Shown here one piece after another: positions 35,938-45,342 of a stretch of 64,000 nucleotides of DNA. The notes beneath the pieces are model-generated. The model did no database searches and was not told the origin of the DNA. It was given only the letters and a program-made list of their open reading frames with translations. Each line of letters opens with the position of its first letter. Position 1 is the first letter of the stretch. Source of the DNA: Methanobacterium sp. (GTDB taxonomy: Archaea > Methanobacteriota > Methanobacteria > Methanobacteriales > Methanobacteriaceae); assembly GCF_016217785.1 (NCBI RefSeq), contig NZ_JACRGA010000009.1, forward strand, positions 6,335 to 70,334, written 5' to 3'. The position numbers and the translations under genes were made by a program.

Positions 35938-37077
35938 TTATTCATATCTTAAAGCATCTATGGGGCTGATACGGGTGGCCATATAGGCTGGTAGGAGTCC
36001 ACTGAATGTTCCAATGACAAAGACAATCACCAGCACCTGGAAGACTATTGGCATGGGTATGTTGAAACTCAGGAAGTTTACATCAGCTTCACCCATTAAA
36101 AGTCCCAGCATGTTATAGGTGGGTGACATGAGTATGATTCCAATAATACCACCTATCAAACTCAGGATGAGTGATTCATAGATTATCAATGCCAAAATTG
36201 ATCTTTTCCTGGTTCCAATGGCCCGCATAGTACCTATTTCCTTGGTTTTTTCCTTAACTGACATCATCATAACGATCATGATGATGATCACTGAAACCAC
36301 GAAGATGAATGCACTGATCATGTTCATGAATATCCTGATCTGACTTAAGTTATCATCCAGTGTTTTCTGGGTGTCCTTTTCAGAGTAAATGCTGTAACTG
36401 GGATATGCATCCTGCAGGCTGGTCTCAGCAGTGTCTATGGATCCGCTGGGTACGATTATAACGGTGGATATGAGACTGGGCATTTCCATGACAGATTGTG
36501 CATGGGATAGGGACATGACCATGGAGCTATCAATGGTCAGAGGCCATCCTGTGCCCACCTGCTTCATAATACCAATCACCTGATACTGGTTGCCCTGAAC
36601 AGTTATGGTGCTGCCCACACTTGCATTGTAAGTTTTTGCAGTCTCAGATCCCAGAATAACTGCATTGTCACTTTCCCCCACCAGAGAACTTTTACCAGTT
36701 ACCGTGGTATTTTCAATGAAAGCCTGCTCCTTACCTGGTGCCAGACCCACGATCATGGTGTAGCGGGTATCATTACTACCCTGTATAGGTGCAAAGAGTG
36801 CTTTGGTGCTCTTATCCGGGTTAACTTCGCTGCGGGTTAAGACTTCATTTCCCAGACTTTCAGGGAGTATACTGGCATAGGGTGGGAAGCTGGTTCCATT
36901 TTTTTCAAAGTAAAGTTTTCCATTGACTGTTCCCAGGTCTCCTTTAAGACCGGATTCCATTTCGTATAATACCAGGTTAACAGTGCCGATGAGTAAAACG
37001 CATACCATGACTCCTATGATGCACATGGCAGCGCGGCCTTTTTTGGCCTTAAAATCTTTAAAAGCGATATCTAACAT
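35938..37077 (-). CDS. FtsX/MacB-like ABC transporter permease
   Basis: The 379-residue protein has one N-terminal membrane helix (AAMCIIGVMVCVLLIGTVNLV). A large extracytoplasmic MacB-PCD domain (~45-250) follows, then three helices in the FtsX domain with the conserved VKEKTKEIGTMRAIGTRK cytoplasmic loop, and the end GLLPAYMATRISPIDALRYE. It works with the following ATPase gene. AAGGTGAATTATA precedes the ATG. The substrate is unknown. Confidence 0.9.
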   Translation of the reverse strand: MLDIAFKDFKAKKGRAAMCIIGVMVCVLLIGTVNLVLYEMESGLKGDLGTVNGKLYFEKNGTSFPPYASILPESLGNEVLTRSEVNPDKSTKALFAPIQGSNDTRYTMIVGLAPGKEQAFIENTTVTGKSSLVGESDNAVILGSETAKTYNASVGSTITVQGNQYQVIGIMKQVGTGWPLTIDSSMVMSLSHAQSVMEMPSLISTVIIVPSGSIDTAETSLQDAYPSYSIYSEKDTQKTLDDNLSQIRIFMNMISAFIFVVSVIIIMIVMMMSVKEKTKEIGTMRAIGTRKRSILALIIYESLILSLIGGIIGIILMSPTYNMLGLLMGEADVNFLSFNIPMPIVFQVLVIVFVIGTFSGLLPAYMATRISPIDALRYE

Positions 37078-37372
37078 TATAATTCACCTTTCTTTAACTA
37101 GTTATAATCATTTTAATGGTTTTAGATTAAATTATTAGAAGAGATAGTTTGATTGTTCTAAATATAAATTTTACTATTTTTTTATGACTATTAATCATGT
37201 TAGATTAGCATAAAATGCTAATGGGGTTTTATACTTACCAGTTGGCGGTATATAATTCATTATTCCATTATTTAATTCATTTATTCCGTTATATCTAATT
37301 TATTTAATTTTACGTAGTATCTTAATCTAGGGTATCCGTAAAAATATTATTTACGTGTTGTCCGTAAAAATA
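37078..37372. other. Short gap upstream of the ABC operon
   Basis: Near 37340-37370 the motif CCGTAAAAATAT occurs twice (GTATCCGTAAAAATATTA and TTGTCCGTAAAAATATCA). This could be an operator of the ABC exporter or the 3' region of the PLD gene. No gene was seen. Confidence 0.45.
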
Positions 37373-37897
37373 TCAATGAATATCCTTCTTAATTGGTTCA
37401 AAATCATTGTAGTCCTTCAGGTCATCCATAGTTAAAGGAGTGGCCTTCTCCCAGTAACTATCCATTTCTGAAATGATATCTGTTATAAGGGATGTTTTCC
37501 CGGTTACAGTAACTTCCAATGATTCATGGAGACTGTACCAGTACCAGTTGGTGCTGCCCAGGTAAAATATATCCTTATCTAGTAGGATGATCTTAGAGTG
37601 GAGGTTCTTGAGGGTTCTGGCCTGGAATTTTTTTATGTTTTTTCTTGCTAAGTTCAACGCTGATAGTGTTTTTGAATCAATAACATCGTCGTCCTCTATA
37701 CGGACAATGAAAGAAACCCCTATATTTTGGTCAGCCATTGAATCAATGATTTTGCCTACAAAATAAGCATCAAGCCAGGGGCCAACTATCAGAATACTAT
37801 CAGTTGCTTGGGAGATACTCGTCTGGAGGTGGGGGAGTATCTGACCCCTGCCCAGGAGTTTCAACTTTGAATTTAGAGACAACTTTTCTAGGTTCAT
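37373..37897 (-). CDS. Phospholipase D-like (single HKD) protein
   Basis: The protein starts at ATG 37897 after TGGAGTAAAGCAA, giving ~174 residues with one PLD domain. LHSKIILLDKDIFYLGSTNWYWYSL carries the H-x-K-x4-D motif followed by the G-S/N loop. One-motif PLD proteins dimerise to build the active site and are often nucleases (Nuc-like) rather than lipases. No secretion signal is seen. It stands alone. Confidence 0.8.
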   Translation of the reverse strand: MNLEKLSLNSKLKLLGRGQILPHLQTSISQATDSILIVGPWLDAYFVGKIIDSMADQNIGVSFIVRIEDDDVIDSKTLSALNLARKNIKKFQARTLKNLHSKIILLDKDIFYLGSTNWYWYSLHESLEVTVTGKTSLITDIISEMDSYWEKATPLTMDDLKDYNDFEPIKKDIH

Positions 37898-38366
37898 TTG
37901 CTTTACTCCAGGATACAATAAAAAATATATTAGGGCACAATAAATTATTAAATATTAAAAATATTCCTATTAATGATAATGTATTGTCAGTACAATATAA
38001 AATATGTTTATTGTAAAAAGCATTAATATGCAGATTTAGGCGGGATATGGTTACAGATTTAAGGGGGATGTAGAGATCTTAATAACATTTATAAAGGATG
38101 ATCAACTTAATTTATAGTGTACTAATAATTTGTTATGAAGGTGTAATTTTAATTGAGATTTACAGGTAAATTTATTTCTAAAAATATCAAAACGCAACCA
38201 AATCTTTTAAATTCTTTTAACAGGTTTTTTTTAACTGTGAAAATGCTATTACTAAGTGGATATAAGGGATTATCTGCTCATTATTTAAATCCCTCTCCTG
38301 GGTCATGGTAAAATCACAGGTTACGACAAGAAATGGCAGATCCTGCTAGCACTAGCTCTGGGAACC

Positions 38367-39803
38367 ATGATGGTTCCTATAAATGCCAGCATAATCAACG
38401 TATCCCTACCAACAATATCAGTCTATTTTGGAGTAGGTTTAGCCACAGCCCAGTGGGTTCTAACCAGTTACCTCATCACCCTCCTGGGATTTGTGCTGTT
38501 TTTCTCACGTGCCGGAGACTTCTGGGGACAGGAACGGGTATATCTAGCCGGTTTGGCCGGGTTCGTGGTCACATCCCTGCTTTGTAGTTTATCACCGTCA
38601 ATAGAATCACTGATTATTTTCAGGGGATTACAGGGCCTGGCAGCAGCTATGATGATCAGTGTTTCCATGGCCCTGGTGAGAAAATCATTCCCCTCCCACC
38701 AACTGGGAAGGGCCCTGGGAATATATGCCGTGGCCATAGCCGCAGGTCTGGCACTGGGGCCCGCCATCGGGGGGATAATGTCCGGATTTATGGGCTGGAG
38801 ATCCATATTCCTGGTGAACCTGCCAGTGGGAATCCTGGACTTTGCCTTCTGTTACCTGATCTTAAAACGCAGCCAGAAGAGTCCGGTTAAATGGGACATA
38901 GCCGGGACCGTACTCCAGTTCATATGCCTGTTTTTAACAGTGTACACCCTGACCATGGTGGAAAATGCCAGCTACACCACCGCAATCATCACTGGAATCA
39001 TGGCCCTGGGCAGCCTGGTTTTATTCATTTATCAGGAGCTCAGGACTGAAAATCCGGTGTTGAAGTTGAAACTCTTCAAAAACAGGAAGTTCAGTGCATT
39101 CAACCTCAGCCTGCACTTTAACTATTTATGTATGTATATGATGTTCTTTGCAGTGCCCTTCTATCTGCAGAAGGTGCTGCACCTTGATCAGTTCACCACT
39201 GGACTGGTATTAACCGCATCACCCGTCTTAATGATGACTGTATCCCCCATTAGTGGGATGATATCCGATAAATTCGGTTCAAGGTTCCCGGCATTCCTGG
39301 GTGGAGTGGTATCAGCAGTGGCCCTGCTTTCCATGACCCAACTATCAGTGAACTCCAATGCCTGGGATGTTTTCTTCAGACTTGGTCTCCTGGGATTGGG
39401 GGCAGCACTCTTCCAGTCACCCATTAATAAGGCTATTATGTCAGAGTTACCCTCAGATAAAGCAGGTATGGCCTCTGGTATCCTAGCCACCACCCGAAAC
39501 CTGGGTATGGTCTTTGCTGTGTGTTATGCCGGGCTGATACTCCACTCTGCCATCTCACCAGAATTAATGCAGTCCAGTGAACTTTACGGACCAGCAGCAG
39601 CTAGTCTCACCAGTGGACTGCACCTGGTGGTGATCTTCGGAGCACTATTGAGCATGGGCATGGCATTCTTATCCATTGCCGGAATTAAAAATAAGAAGGA
39701 ATCAATAGTCAAATATGAAAAGGTGGCTATGGCCAAAACCATCCGTGTGGAAAAGAAGGTTGCAGGCACTATAAGTAACATAATGGTTATTATTAATGGA
39801 TAA
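38367..39803 (+). CDS. MFS drug exporter (EmrB/QacA, 14-helix DHA2)
   Basis: The 478-residue reading from ATG 38367 holds the MFS signatures: FSRAGDFWGQERVYLAG (motif A), RGLQGLAAAMMISVSMALV and AAGLALGPAIGGIMSGFMGWRSIFLVN (motif C). Some 13-14 membrane helices are seen. Helix 1 is cut short by this start. The same frame upstream reads ITGYDKKWQILLALALGT, the usual beginning, but has no start codon. The ATG at 38305 would fit if the A-run 38310-38313 had five bases instead of four. The gene is either frameshifted or miscalled. It exports small molecules by H+ antiport. Confidence 0.85.
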   Translation: MMVPINASIINVSLPTISVYFGVGLATAQWVLTSYLITLLGFVLFFSRAGDFWGQERVYLAGLAGFVVTSLLCSLSPSIESLIIFRGLQGLAAAMMISVSMALVRKSFPSHQLGRALGIYAVAIAAGLALGPAIGGIMSGFMGWRSIFLVNLPVGILDFAFCYLILKRSQKSPVKWDIAGTVLQFICLFLTVYTLTMVENASYTTAIITGIMALGSLVLFIYQELRTENPVLKLKLFKNRKFSAFNLSLHFNYLCMYMMFFAVPFYLQKVLHLDQFTTGLVLTASPVLMMTVSPISGMISDKFGSRFPAFLGGVVSAVALLSMTQLSVNSNAWDVFFRLGLLGLGAALFQSPINKAIMSELPSDKAGMASGILATTRNLGMVFAVCYAGLILHSAISPELMQSSELYGPAAASLTSGLHLVVIFGALLSMGMAFLSIAGIKNKKESIVKYEKVAMAKTIRVEKKVAGTISNIMVIING

Positions 39804-39922
39804 AATCTATTTGATTGATGATTCCATTGATTTATAAAGCTATTGATTGGCAATCTATTAATGGGGAAATCTATTGATTGGATGAATCTATTGATTGGAT
39901 AACCCATTGAAGGGTAAATCTA
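39804..39922. repeat. Degenerate ~17-bp tandem repeats (AATCTATTGATTGGAT)
   Basis: About seven imperfect units with the core CTATTGATTGG fill the 120 bases between the ends of the convergent MFS and ATPase genes. The two central units (near 39867-39900) are nearly identical. The position between two 3' ends suggests slippage growth or a bidirectional termination zone. Confidence 0.75.
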
Positions 39923-41110
39923 TTAAGGGGGATAATAACCATCAAGCTCTTCTCTATGTTGCAGCCATGTTTCCAGCATTAAATCACCTATTTTATAATT
40001 TTTTGCCTCGATATTGATTATTCCTTTGTTTTTAAGGATATCCAGATATTTGGCCAGGGTTCCCCTGGATAGATCCGTGGTTTCCATGAGTTCCGTCCAC
40101 CTTTGGGGTCCGGATTGAGCAAGATTTATCAGAATCTCCTTCTCATGATTAGAAAGACTTCCCCAAATTCGGATCCACATGATGATGATCTGATCCATTT
40201 TCTCAAAGAACGTTTCCTTAATCATATTTTCATCGTAAACTTCCCCTGCTGAAAGTGTATTGCAGAAACTATTAATATAAGCCGGTATTCCCCTGGTACA
40301 TTGATAGAAACGTGCAAAACCATCACTGGTGAAATTTATTTCCGGTACCTTTTCCGATAGGTACCTCCTGGTTTCATCAGAGGAGAAGGGATCCACATTG
40401 AACTGGATCATTCGCCCCCCATAGGCTCCATTATTTCCATTAATCATCTCCACAATATCACTGGTTTTGGATGTGGAACCAGTGAAGATGTAGGTTACAT
40501 TATCCTGCTCCTGGGTGTAGCTGCGGATCATCCAGAAAAATGCAGTGGGGTTATCCAGTTCCCCAATGAGCTGGAATTCATCAATGATTACCAGAACCCC
40601 TTTCAGGTTTCCGGATGATGAATCCACTAATTTTTGGGGAAACTGCATGATAAAGTGGCTTAGTTTATCGTAATCATCACTAACGTGGGGTATGTCAACT
40701 CCCATAATTCCCCCTGCTTCTTTAAAATCATATTTCTTCCAGTTGATTTTATGGAGGGTAGTTGTAAGCGATCTTTTTATTTTAGAGGGGTAGCTTTCTT
40801 TTTTTGTGAGAGATTGATTCAGCGAGGTTAAAATCTCCTTCATTATCAGTTCTTCAGTGATCTTGCCCTTCTGCACACCATAAATTCGTGAGATGTCCAC
40901 GTAGGACACCAGTATGTTATCTGGAAGATCACTGGCCAGCTTCTTTAAGAGGTAGGTTTTACCAACACCTCTAAAGCCGGTTACCAGTATCTGTTCGGCA
41001 ACATCTAAATTTAAAGCATTGATATAATTTTTTAATTTTTTAAGGTCTTTTTCCCGGTTATAGAAGAATTTATCCACATCCTGAGGGATCCCCATGGGTA
41101 AAATAGGCAT
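39923..41110 (-). CDS. Archaeal AAA ATPase with winged-helix tail
   Basis: The 395-residue protein starts FFYNREKDLKKLKNYI, typical of archaeal ATPase-family proteins. Walker A ILVTGFRGVGKTYLLKK lies at ~45-60 and Walker B GVLVIIDEFQLIG at ~165-175. A sensor-like YIFTGSTSK follows. A winged helix ends the protein (RWTELMETTDLSRGTLAKYLDILKNKGIINIE). Such proteins are STAND/ORC-like switches, often linked to mobile elements or regulation; the target is unknown. It has a single-gene layout. Confidence 0.8.
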   Translation of the reverse strand: MPILPMGIPQDVDKFFYNREKDLKKLKNYINALNLDVAEQILVTGFRGVGKTYLLKKLASDLPDNILVSYVDISRIYGVQKGKITEELIMKEILTSLNQSLTKKESYPSKIKRSLTTTLHKINWKKYDFKEAGGIMGVDIPHVSDDYDKLSHFIMQFPQKLVDSSSGNLKGVLVIIDEFQLIGELDNPTAFFWMIRSYTQEQDNVTYIFTGSTSKTSDIVEMINGNNGAYGGRMIQFNVDPFSSDETRRYLSEKVPEINFTSDGFARFYQCTRGIPAYINSFCNTLSAGEVYDENMIKETFFEKMDQIIIMWIRIWGSLSNHEKEILINLAQSGPQRWTELMETTDLSRGTLAKYLDILKNKGIINIEAKNYKIGDLMLETWLQHREELDGYYPP

Positions 41111-41436
41111 GATATCACATCTAATTTTAGTTCATTTTGTTATACTACAAGGTTTAAGTATTTTTTAATATACTAATCTATTTTATTATACCTGATAGTA
41201 TAAGTATTTTATTTTTGACTAGTTCAAATTATTAGACTAGGTTTACTATTTTAACTATTACCCGAACTTTCAACTAGAAATCGTTTTATATTTTCTAGAG
41301 CAAAAAATTCTTATTAACAATAATGTTAACTATGCGCCTTATTCGTTTTCATGGAACATTTATATTGCATCCAGTTAATTGATTATTAGAACGAGAAATT
41401 GTTTTATACCATATTTAATATAGGGGGTGGGTTTCT
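41111..41436. other. AT-rich divergent promoter gap
   Basis: About 325 bases between the divergent ATPase and DUF2085 genes. TTATATT boxes are near 41360 and TATTTAATATAGGGGGTGGG just before the plus-strand start. No gene or hairpin of note was seen. Confidence 0.5.
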
Positions 41437-41799
41437 ATGAAACAGGATTCAATGGTTTCAGATGAGTTTAAGGCTTTAAATTTAATATGTCACCGGATTC
41501 CTCAAAGAACATTTAAGATCAGAGGAAAGTATTTCCCAGTTTGTGCTCGATGCACCGGGTTTTATATTGGTGCTTTTTCCTATTTTATCGGGGCTTATTT
41601 TGTCTATGTTGAATACACCCTATACCTGATTTTTATAGCATTTTTAATGATGATACCTGCATTTTTAGATGGTTTCACTCAACTGTTAGGATCCAGGGAG
41701 AGTGATAATAAATTACGCTTATTAACTGGACTGGTAGGGGGTGTTGGACTTGCAATTTTAGTTAAAGCTGTTAAATGGATGATTTTAATAAGTTTTTAA
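41437..41799 (+). CDS. DUF2085 membrane protein
   Basis: The 120-residue protein carries the family signature LICHRIPQRTFKIRGKYFPVCARCTGFY at ~17-42, with C and H residues likely to bind metal. Three membrane helices follow. AGGGGGTGGG before the ATG is the ribosome binding site. The function of DUF2085 is unknown. Confidence 0.85.
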   Translation: MKQDSMVSDEFKALNLICHRIPQRTFKIRGKYFPVCARCTGFYIGAFSYFIGAYFVYVEYTLYLIFIAFLMMIPAFLDGFTQLLGSRESDNKLRLLTGLVGGVGLAILVKAVKWMILISF

Positions 41800-41850
41800 T
41801 ATTTATGGGATTCCGCTTTAATGATTATAATTTTAAAAATGGTGATTTAA

Positions 41851-42155
41851 ATGACAAAGATTTGTCCTAACTGTAAGACAGAAAATATTGATTCGGCTGA
41901 TTTCTGCCAGAATTGTGGTGCAGAATTACCGAAATTTACCTATAATGTACCTCCAAGTGGAGAAACCCCTGGAACTAAAAAAGGTGGATGGTGGGGTAAA
42001 CAGACCACTCCGGTTAAGATACTCAATCCCTATACGTAATTACTGGTAAAGATGGGCAGGTTGCCTACTATCTACAATTTGTAGATGATCCTGGTGACTT
42101 CAATAGTGACCAGGAATTGATGAACAGTATTGTAAACACCATTAAAATACAATAA
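41851..42155 (+). pseudogene. Zinc-ribbon + PsbP-like protein, internally deleted/frameshifted
   Basis: The intact first frame (41851-42039) gives 62 residues with a zinc ribbon (CPNCKTENIDSADFCQNCG) and a proline-rich linker, ending NPYT. From 42039 the next frame reads ITGKDGQVAYYLQFVDDPGD ... NSIVNTIKIQ to TAA at 42155. That matches the C-terminus of the PsbP-like lipoprotein at 46872 (AYYIQFATPRG ... NILNSVTIN). The middle of the domain is absent, so this is a deletion remnant. The zinc-ribbon part may still be made. Confidence 0.6.
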
Positions 42156-42187
42156 CAGTATTGTAAACACTGCAAAAATACAATAAT
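42123..42187. repeat. ~32-bp tandem duplication at the end of the remnant
   Basis: AACAGTATTGTAAACACC...AAAATACAATAA at 42123-42155 is followed at once by a copy starting AACAGTATTGTAAACACTG with few changes. The duplication lies at the stop codon and indicates slippage in a gene no longer under selection. Confidence 0.7.
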
Positions 42188-42337
42188 AAACTTAAGGGAT
42201 AAAAAAAAATTAAATTTAGGGGTTGATATTCACCCCCTATTAACACTTTTTTAGGTAAATAGCCGATTTTTTAGCATTTACAACTTTTTTTAGGAAATAG
42301 ATATTCCATTGGTAATGATATTTTGCGTAATGAATTT

Positions 42338-42778
42338 TTAATCAATTTTAACATTGAAGGTTTCTTTCTTCTCCAGTTTGGGCATGGTGACAGTGAGGAC
42401 TCCGTCTTTAAAGCTGGCGGTGACATCATCGATTTTTACCTTAGCGGGTAATATGTAAGTCCGGGCAGCTGATCCGAATCGTCTTTCTTTCCTGTGGAAG
42501 GTTAATCCCTCTTCTTCACCTTCTTCCTCAGTTTCTTTGGAGAATTCTGCATTAATTTCCAGGGTGTCCTCGGTGAGATCGATTTTTATGTCTTCACGTT
42601 TAAAACCAGGCAGGTCAGTTTTGACCACCACTTCTTCTTCGTTTTCCATGACATCCATTGCTGGTTTAACTGGTCCCCCAGTGTACTCGGCTATGGCATT
42701 GTCCAGATCCACCTGTTTTTCCTTAATGGTCTTAATCATGTCATTAAACATGTTATCGACACCTTTTTTCTCATCCAT
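42338..42778 (-). CDS. Hsp20 small heat-shock protein
   Basis: The 146-residue chaperone has an alpha-crystallin domain at ~45-140 (VKTDLPGFKREDIKIDLTED, then SFKDGVLTVTMPKLE). The I-x-I/V-like tail TFNVKID is used for oligomer packing. It holds unfolding proteins in an ATP-independent way. AAAGGGGGATTTTAA precedes the ATG. A large AT-rich gap with TATA-like boxes lies upstream. Size is normal. Confidence 0.92.
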   Translation of the reverse strand: MDEKKGVDNMFNDMIKTIKEKQVDLDNAIAEYTGGPVKPAMDVMENEEEVVVKTDLPGFKREDIKIDLTEDTLEINAEFSKETEEEGEEEGLTFHRKERRFGSAARTYILPAKVKIDDVTASFKDGVLTVTMPKLEKKETFNVKID

Positions 42779-42999
42779 TTAAAATCCCCCTTTTATTTTA
42801 ATTAGATTTCCATACTACCAGTAAATATGGCAATTTCACCATGTTCTTGTGAGTTTTTATTATGTAATTTAAGGTACATATTTTTTTTATTTACTGCACG
42901 TTTTAGTTTTTATTAACACACAGTTTTAAGATAAAATAAATCACAGACCTGGAACAAATAAAAAAAATATACAGGGAAGTCTTTTATGTTAGGAGGATT

Positions 43000-43350
43000 A
43001 TGACTGGTGATCTATTAACACCCCCGGAGGAGTTTCAGGAGGAAACCCTGGATAATGTACTGGTAAGGTATTCAGGTTTCGGAAAGGATCTGTACCGGTT
43101 ACTCCAGGAGAAACTCCCCCAAGTTTTCTCCAATCTCAGGTTTTACCAGTGGACCACCCACCAGTCAGAAGACAGTTACGCAGTGTACCTGGACCCTGAT
43201 AATCCCCGGGAATCCTTTGCAATTCAACTGGACCCTCTTTGTGAAGTTATTGTAATATGGAACCTGAATATCCATACCGAAATAGGAACATGGTCCCAAG
43301 ATCCAGAATTAGAATCCATTGTATTTATCCAAGAGGAATTTAAAGTTTAA
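43000..43350 (+). CDS. Conserved hypothetical protein
   Basis: The 116-residue acidic protein has a good start (TTAGGAGGATT before the ATG). It reads as a compact alpha/beta protein with FGKDLYRLLQEKLPQVF (helix) and strands such as SFAIQLDPLCEVIVIWNL and ESIVFIQEEF. I do not recognise it. It lies just upstream of the UvrD-like gene but ~195 bases away and probably has its own promoter. Confidence 0.6.
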   Translation: MTGDLLTPPEEFQEETLDNVLVRYSGFGKDLYRLLQEKLPQVFSNLRFYQWTTHQSEDSYAVYLDPDNPRESFAIQLDPLCEVIVIWNLNIHTEIGTWSQDPELESIVFIQEEFKV

Positions 43351-43545
43351 TCAAAGTCCATAAAACATTTAATATCATACATAACCTCTATTTTTTTTGT
43401 ATCTCAAATTTCTTTAATACTCATTTTACTCTCCAAATTAAAATAATAATTTTTATATAAAAGTTATGCAATATTAATGTTTATACAATTAATTGCCGGC
43501 AATGCTGATAAAAATATCACTAAGTAAATATTTGGAGGTTTTAAG

Positions 43546-45342
43546 TTGGAGGGAAGGTTGTTTCCATCAAGGGAAAAACTAGAAACATTCCATGATTTAA
43601 GTGAAGGAGAGCTTACATTTATTAATTTTTTAGATGATTACTTACCTGGTTACTGGAAGATTTACTGGCGACCTTTTTTTAATGGATCTCACCCTGATCT
43701 GGTTCTTTTAAACCCAGAAGGAGGTCTCATGATCTACAAGATCATTGATGGATCTTGCCAGAACAACACCCCCAAAGCCAATAAAAAGCAGCTTGATTAC
43801 TATCGCAATAAATTAATACAGGAGTTAGTGCCCGAAATCAGTGAAAAAATAGACCAGGACCCCAAAAGTTTTGTAATATTCAAAACTGGTATATACCTGC
43901 ACCATATGGAAAGTTACCCTGCACAGATACAGTATGAAGAGTACCCTTACCTTACAGTTGCCGGATGTGATGATTTAGATGAGGATAGTCTTTATCTGGT
44001 TGTTCCAGGTTATGACTTCAGGAAAGACAGATTCATGAATCCGGAATGGGCTCATAAACTGGAAAAATGGTTGCATCCACCCTATCACCGTGATAGGAGA
44101 ACTGGTATTGAACTGACCACACAACAGAAACAGCTCACCATACCTAAACCAGGACACCGCAGACTCCGTGGCGCCGCGGGTAGTGGTAAAACACTAGTTC
44201 TTGCCCAAAGGGCAGCTAAACTGGCTACGGGAAATCAAAAAGTCCTGGTGATAACCTACAACCGCAACTTATGGTATTTCATTAAAGAAATGATAGAAGC
44301 AAGTCCTTACAACTTTGACTGGTCCAACATCACCTTCAGACATTTCCATGGATTCTGCAGGGACCTGTTAAATGAATTTTTTCTACCCACACCTTCCAGG
44401 TTCGATGATATTCTTCCGGTACTGGAAGAAGCACTTAAAAAAATACTGGAAGAATCAAATAACAAAGTACAGGAAGAATCAAATAACGAAGTACAGGAAG
44501 AATCAAATAACGATGTACGGGAAGAGTCAATTGAGACTAAAACCCTTGAAAAATTCAAATATGATGCCATACTAATCGATGAAGGACAGGATTACAGTTG
44601 GGAATGGTATAACTTCCTATCAAAGTTCTTAAATAACAGGAATGAACTTTTCCTGGTTTGTGATGAGAAACAGAATATATACGACCGTGAATTATCCTGG
44701 ATTGATGGTGAGATGAAAAATGTCCAGTTCCGTGGTCGGTGGGCAGAACTAGACACCATCCACCGTCTGCCTAAAGAAATATCCCAACTGGCCAATGAAT
44801 TCAGTGAAAAGTTTGGATTATCATCATCTGTTGAATTTGATTCTGCTCAAACCTTACTCTTTAATGATAGGCCATCTTTTTTCAGATGGGATAATATTCA
44901 GGGTGAAAACTGGCTTGTTAAGGTTTATGAAGCATATAAAACATTCAGCCGGGAGGAAATATCTTCTAAAAAGAGGTTTAAACCTTCTGAAATTGTTATA
45001 CTTCTTCCAAAAAATCAAATGGGAACAGAACTGGTGGAATTTTTTGACAATCACAACATTCCCTGTGACCATGTATTTCTTACCAAAAATAGTTCCAAAT
45101 GGCGTAATAAAAAAATCTCATCCATAACAGATAAACGTCTGAAAATAAGTACAATACACCAGTTTAAAGGTTGGGAATCTCCCAATGTCATTCTATTAAT
45201 CCCAGAACACTGGAATGGGGGTAATAAAAACCTGGACTCAGTGGTTTACACCGCTGTGACGCGAACACTACAGAATTTGATTGTTTTAAACTGTAATGAT
45301 CGATATCGAGGATTTGGAGAGGACCTTAAAACTAGTTATTAA
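43546..45342 (+). CDS. NERD-like / UvrD-type superfamily 1 helicase
   Basis: The 598-residue protein begins with a region (~1-170) whose HPDLVLLNPEGGLMIYKI strand and lysine suggest a NERD (nuclease-related) domain. The SF1 helicase follows: Walker A LRGAAGSGKTLVLAQ at ~206-220, VLVITYNRNL, ILIDEGQDYSWEWY at ~343-356, and STIHQFKGWESPNVIL plus VVYTAVTRTL near the end. The protein uses ATP to move along DNA or RNA, probably in repair or defence. Three copies of the octapeptide QEESNNxV are inserted at ~303-328 between motifs. The start is TTG 43546 after GGAGG. It has a single-gene layout. Confidence 0.82.
   Translation: MEGRLFPSREKLETFHDLSEGELTFINFLDDYLPGYWKIYWRPFFNGSHPDLVLLNPEGGLMIYKIIDGSCQNNTPKANKKQLDYYRNKLIQELVPEISEKIDQDPKSFVIFKTGIYLHHMESYPAQIQYEEYPYLTVAGCDDLDEDSLYLVVPGYDFRKDRFMNPEWAHKLEKWLHPPYHRDRRTGIELTTQQKQLTIPKPGHRRLRGAAGSGKTLVLAQRAAKLATGNQKVLVITYNRNLWYFIKEMIEASPYNFDWSNITFRHFHGFCRDLLNEFFLPTPSRFDDILPVLEEALKKILEESNNKVQEESNNEVQEESNNDVREESIETKTLEKFKYDAILIDEGQDYSWEWYNFLSKFLNNRNELFLVCDEKQNIYDRELSWIDGEMKNVQFRGRWAELDTIHRLPKEISQLANEFSEKFGLSSSVEFDSAQTLLFNDRPSFFRWDNIQGENWLVKVYEAYKTFSREEISSKKRFKPSEIVILLPKNQMGTELVEFFDNHNIPCDHVFLTKNSSKWRNKKISSITDKRLKISTIHQFKGWESPNVILLIPEHWNGGNKNLDSVVYTAVTRTLQNLIVLNCNDRYRGFGEDLKTSY
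44452..44530. repeat. 24-bp coding tandem repeat (QEESNNxV) in the helicase
   Basis: Three head-to-tail units of about 24 bases with the core GGAAGAATCAAATAACG encode EESNNKVQ, EESNNEVQ and EESNNDVR in frame. Since the length is a multiple of three, copy number can vary without breaking the gene. Confidence 0.85.

Noticed and set aside
39804..39922. The repeat array as a CRISPR
   Set aside because: Units are adjacent with no unique spacers, are degenerate and short, and no cas gene is near.
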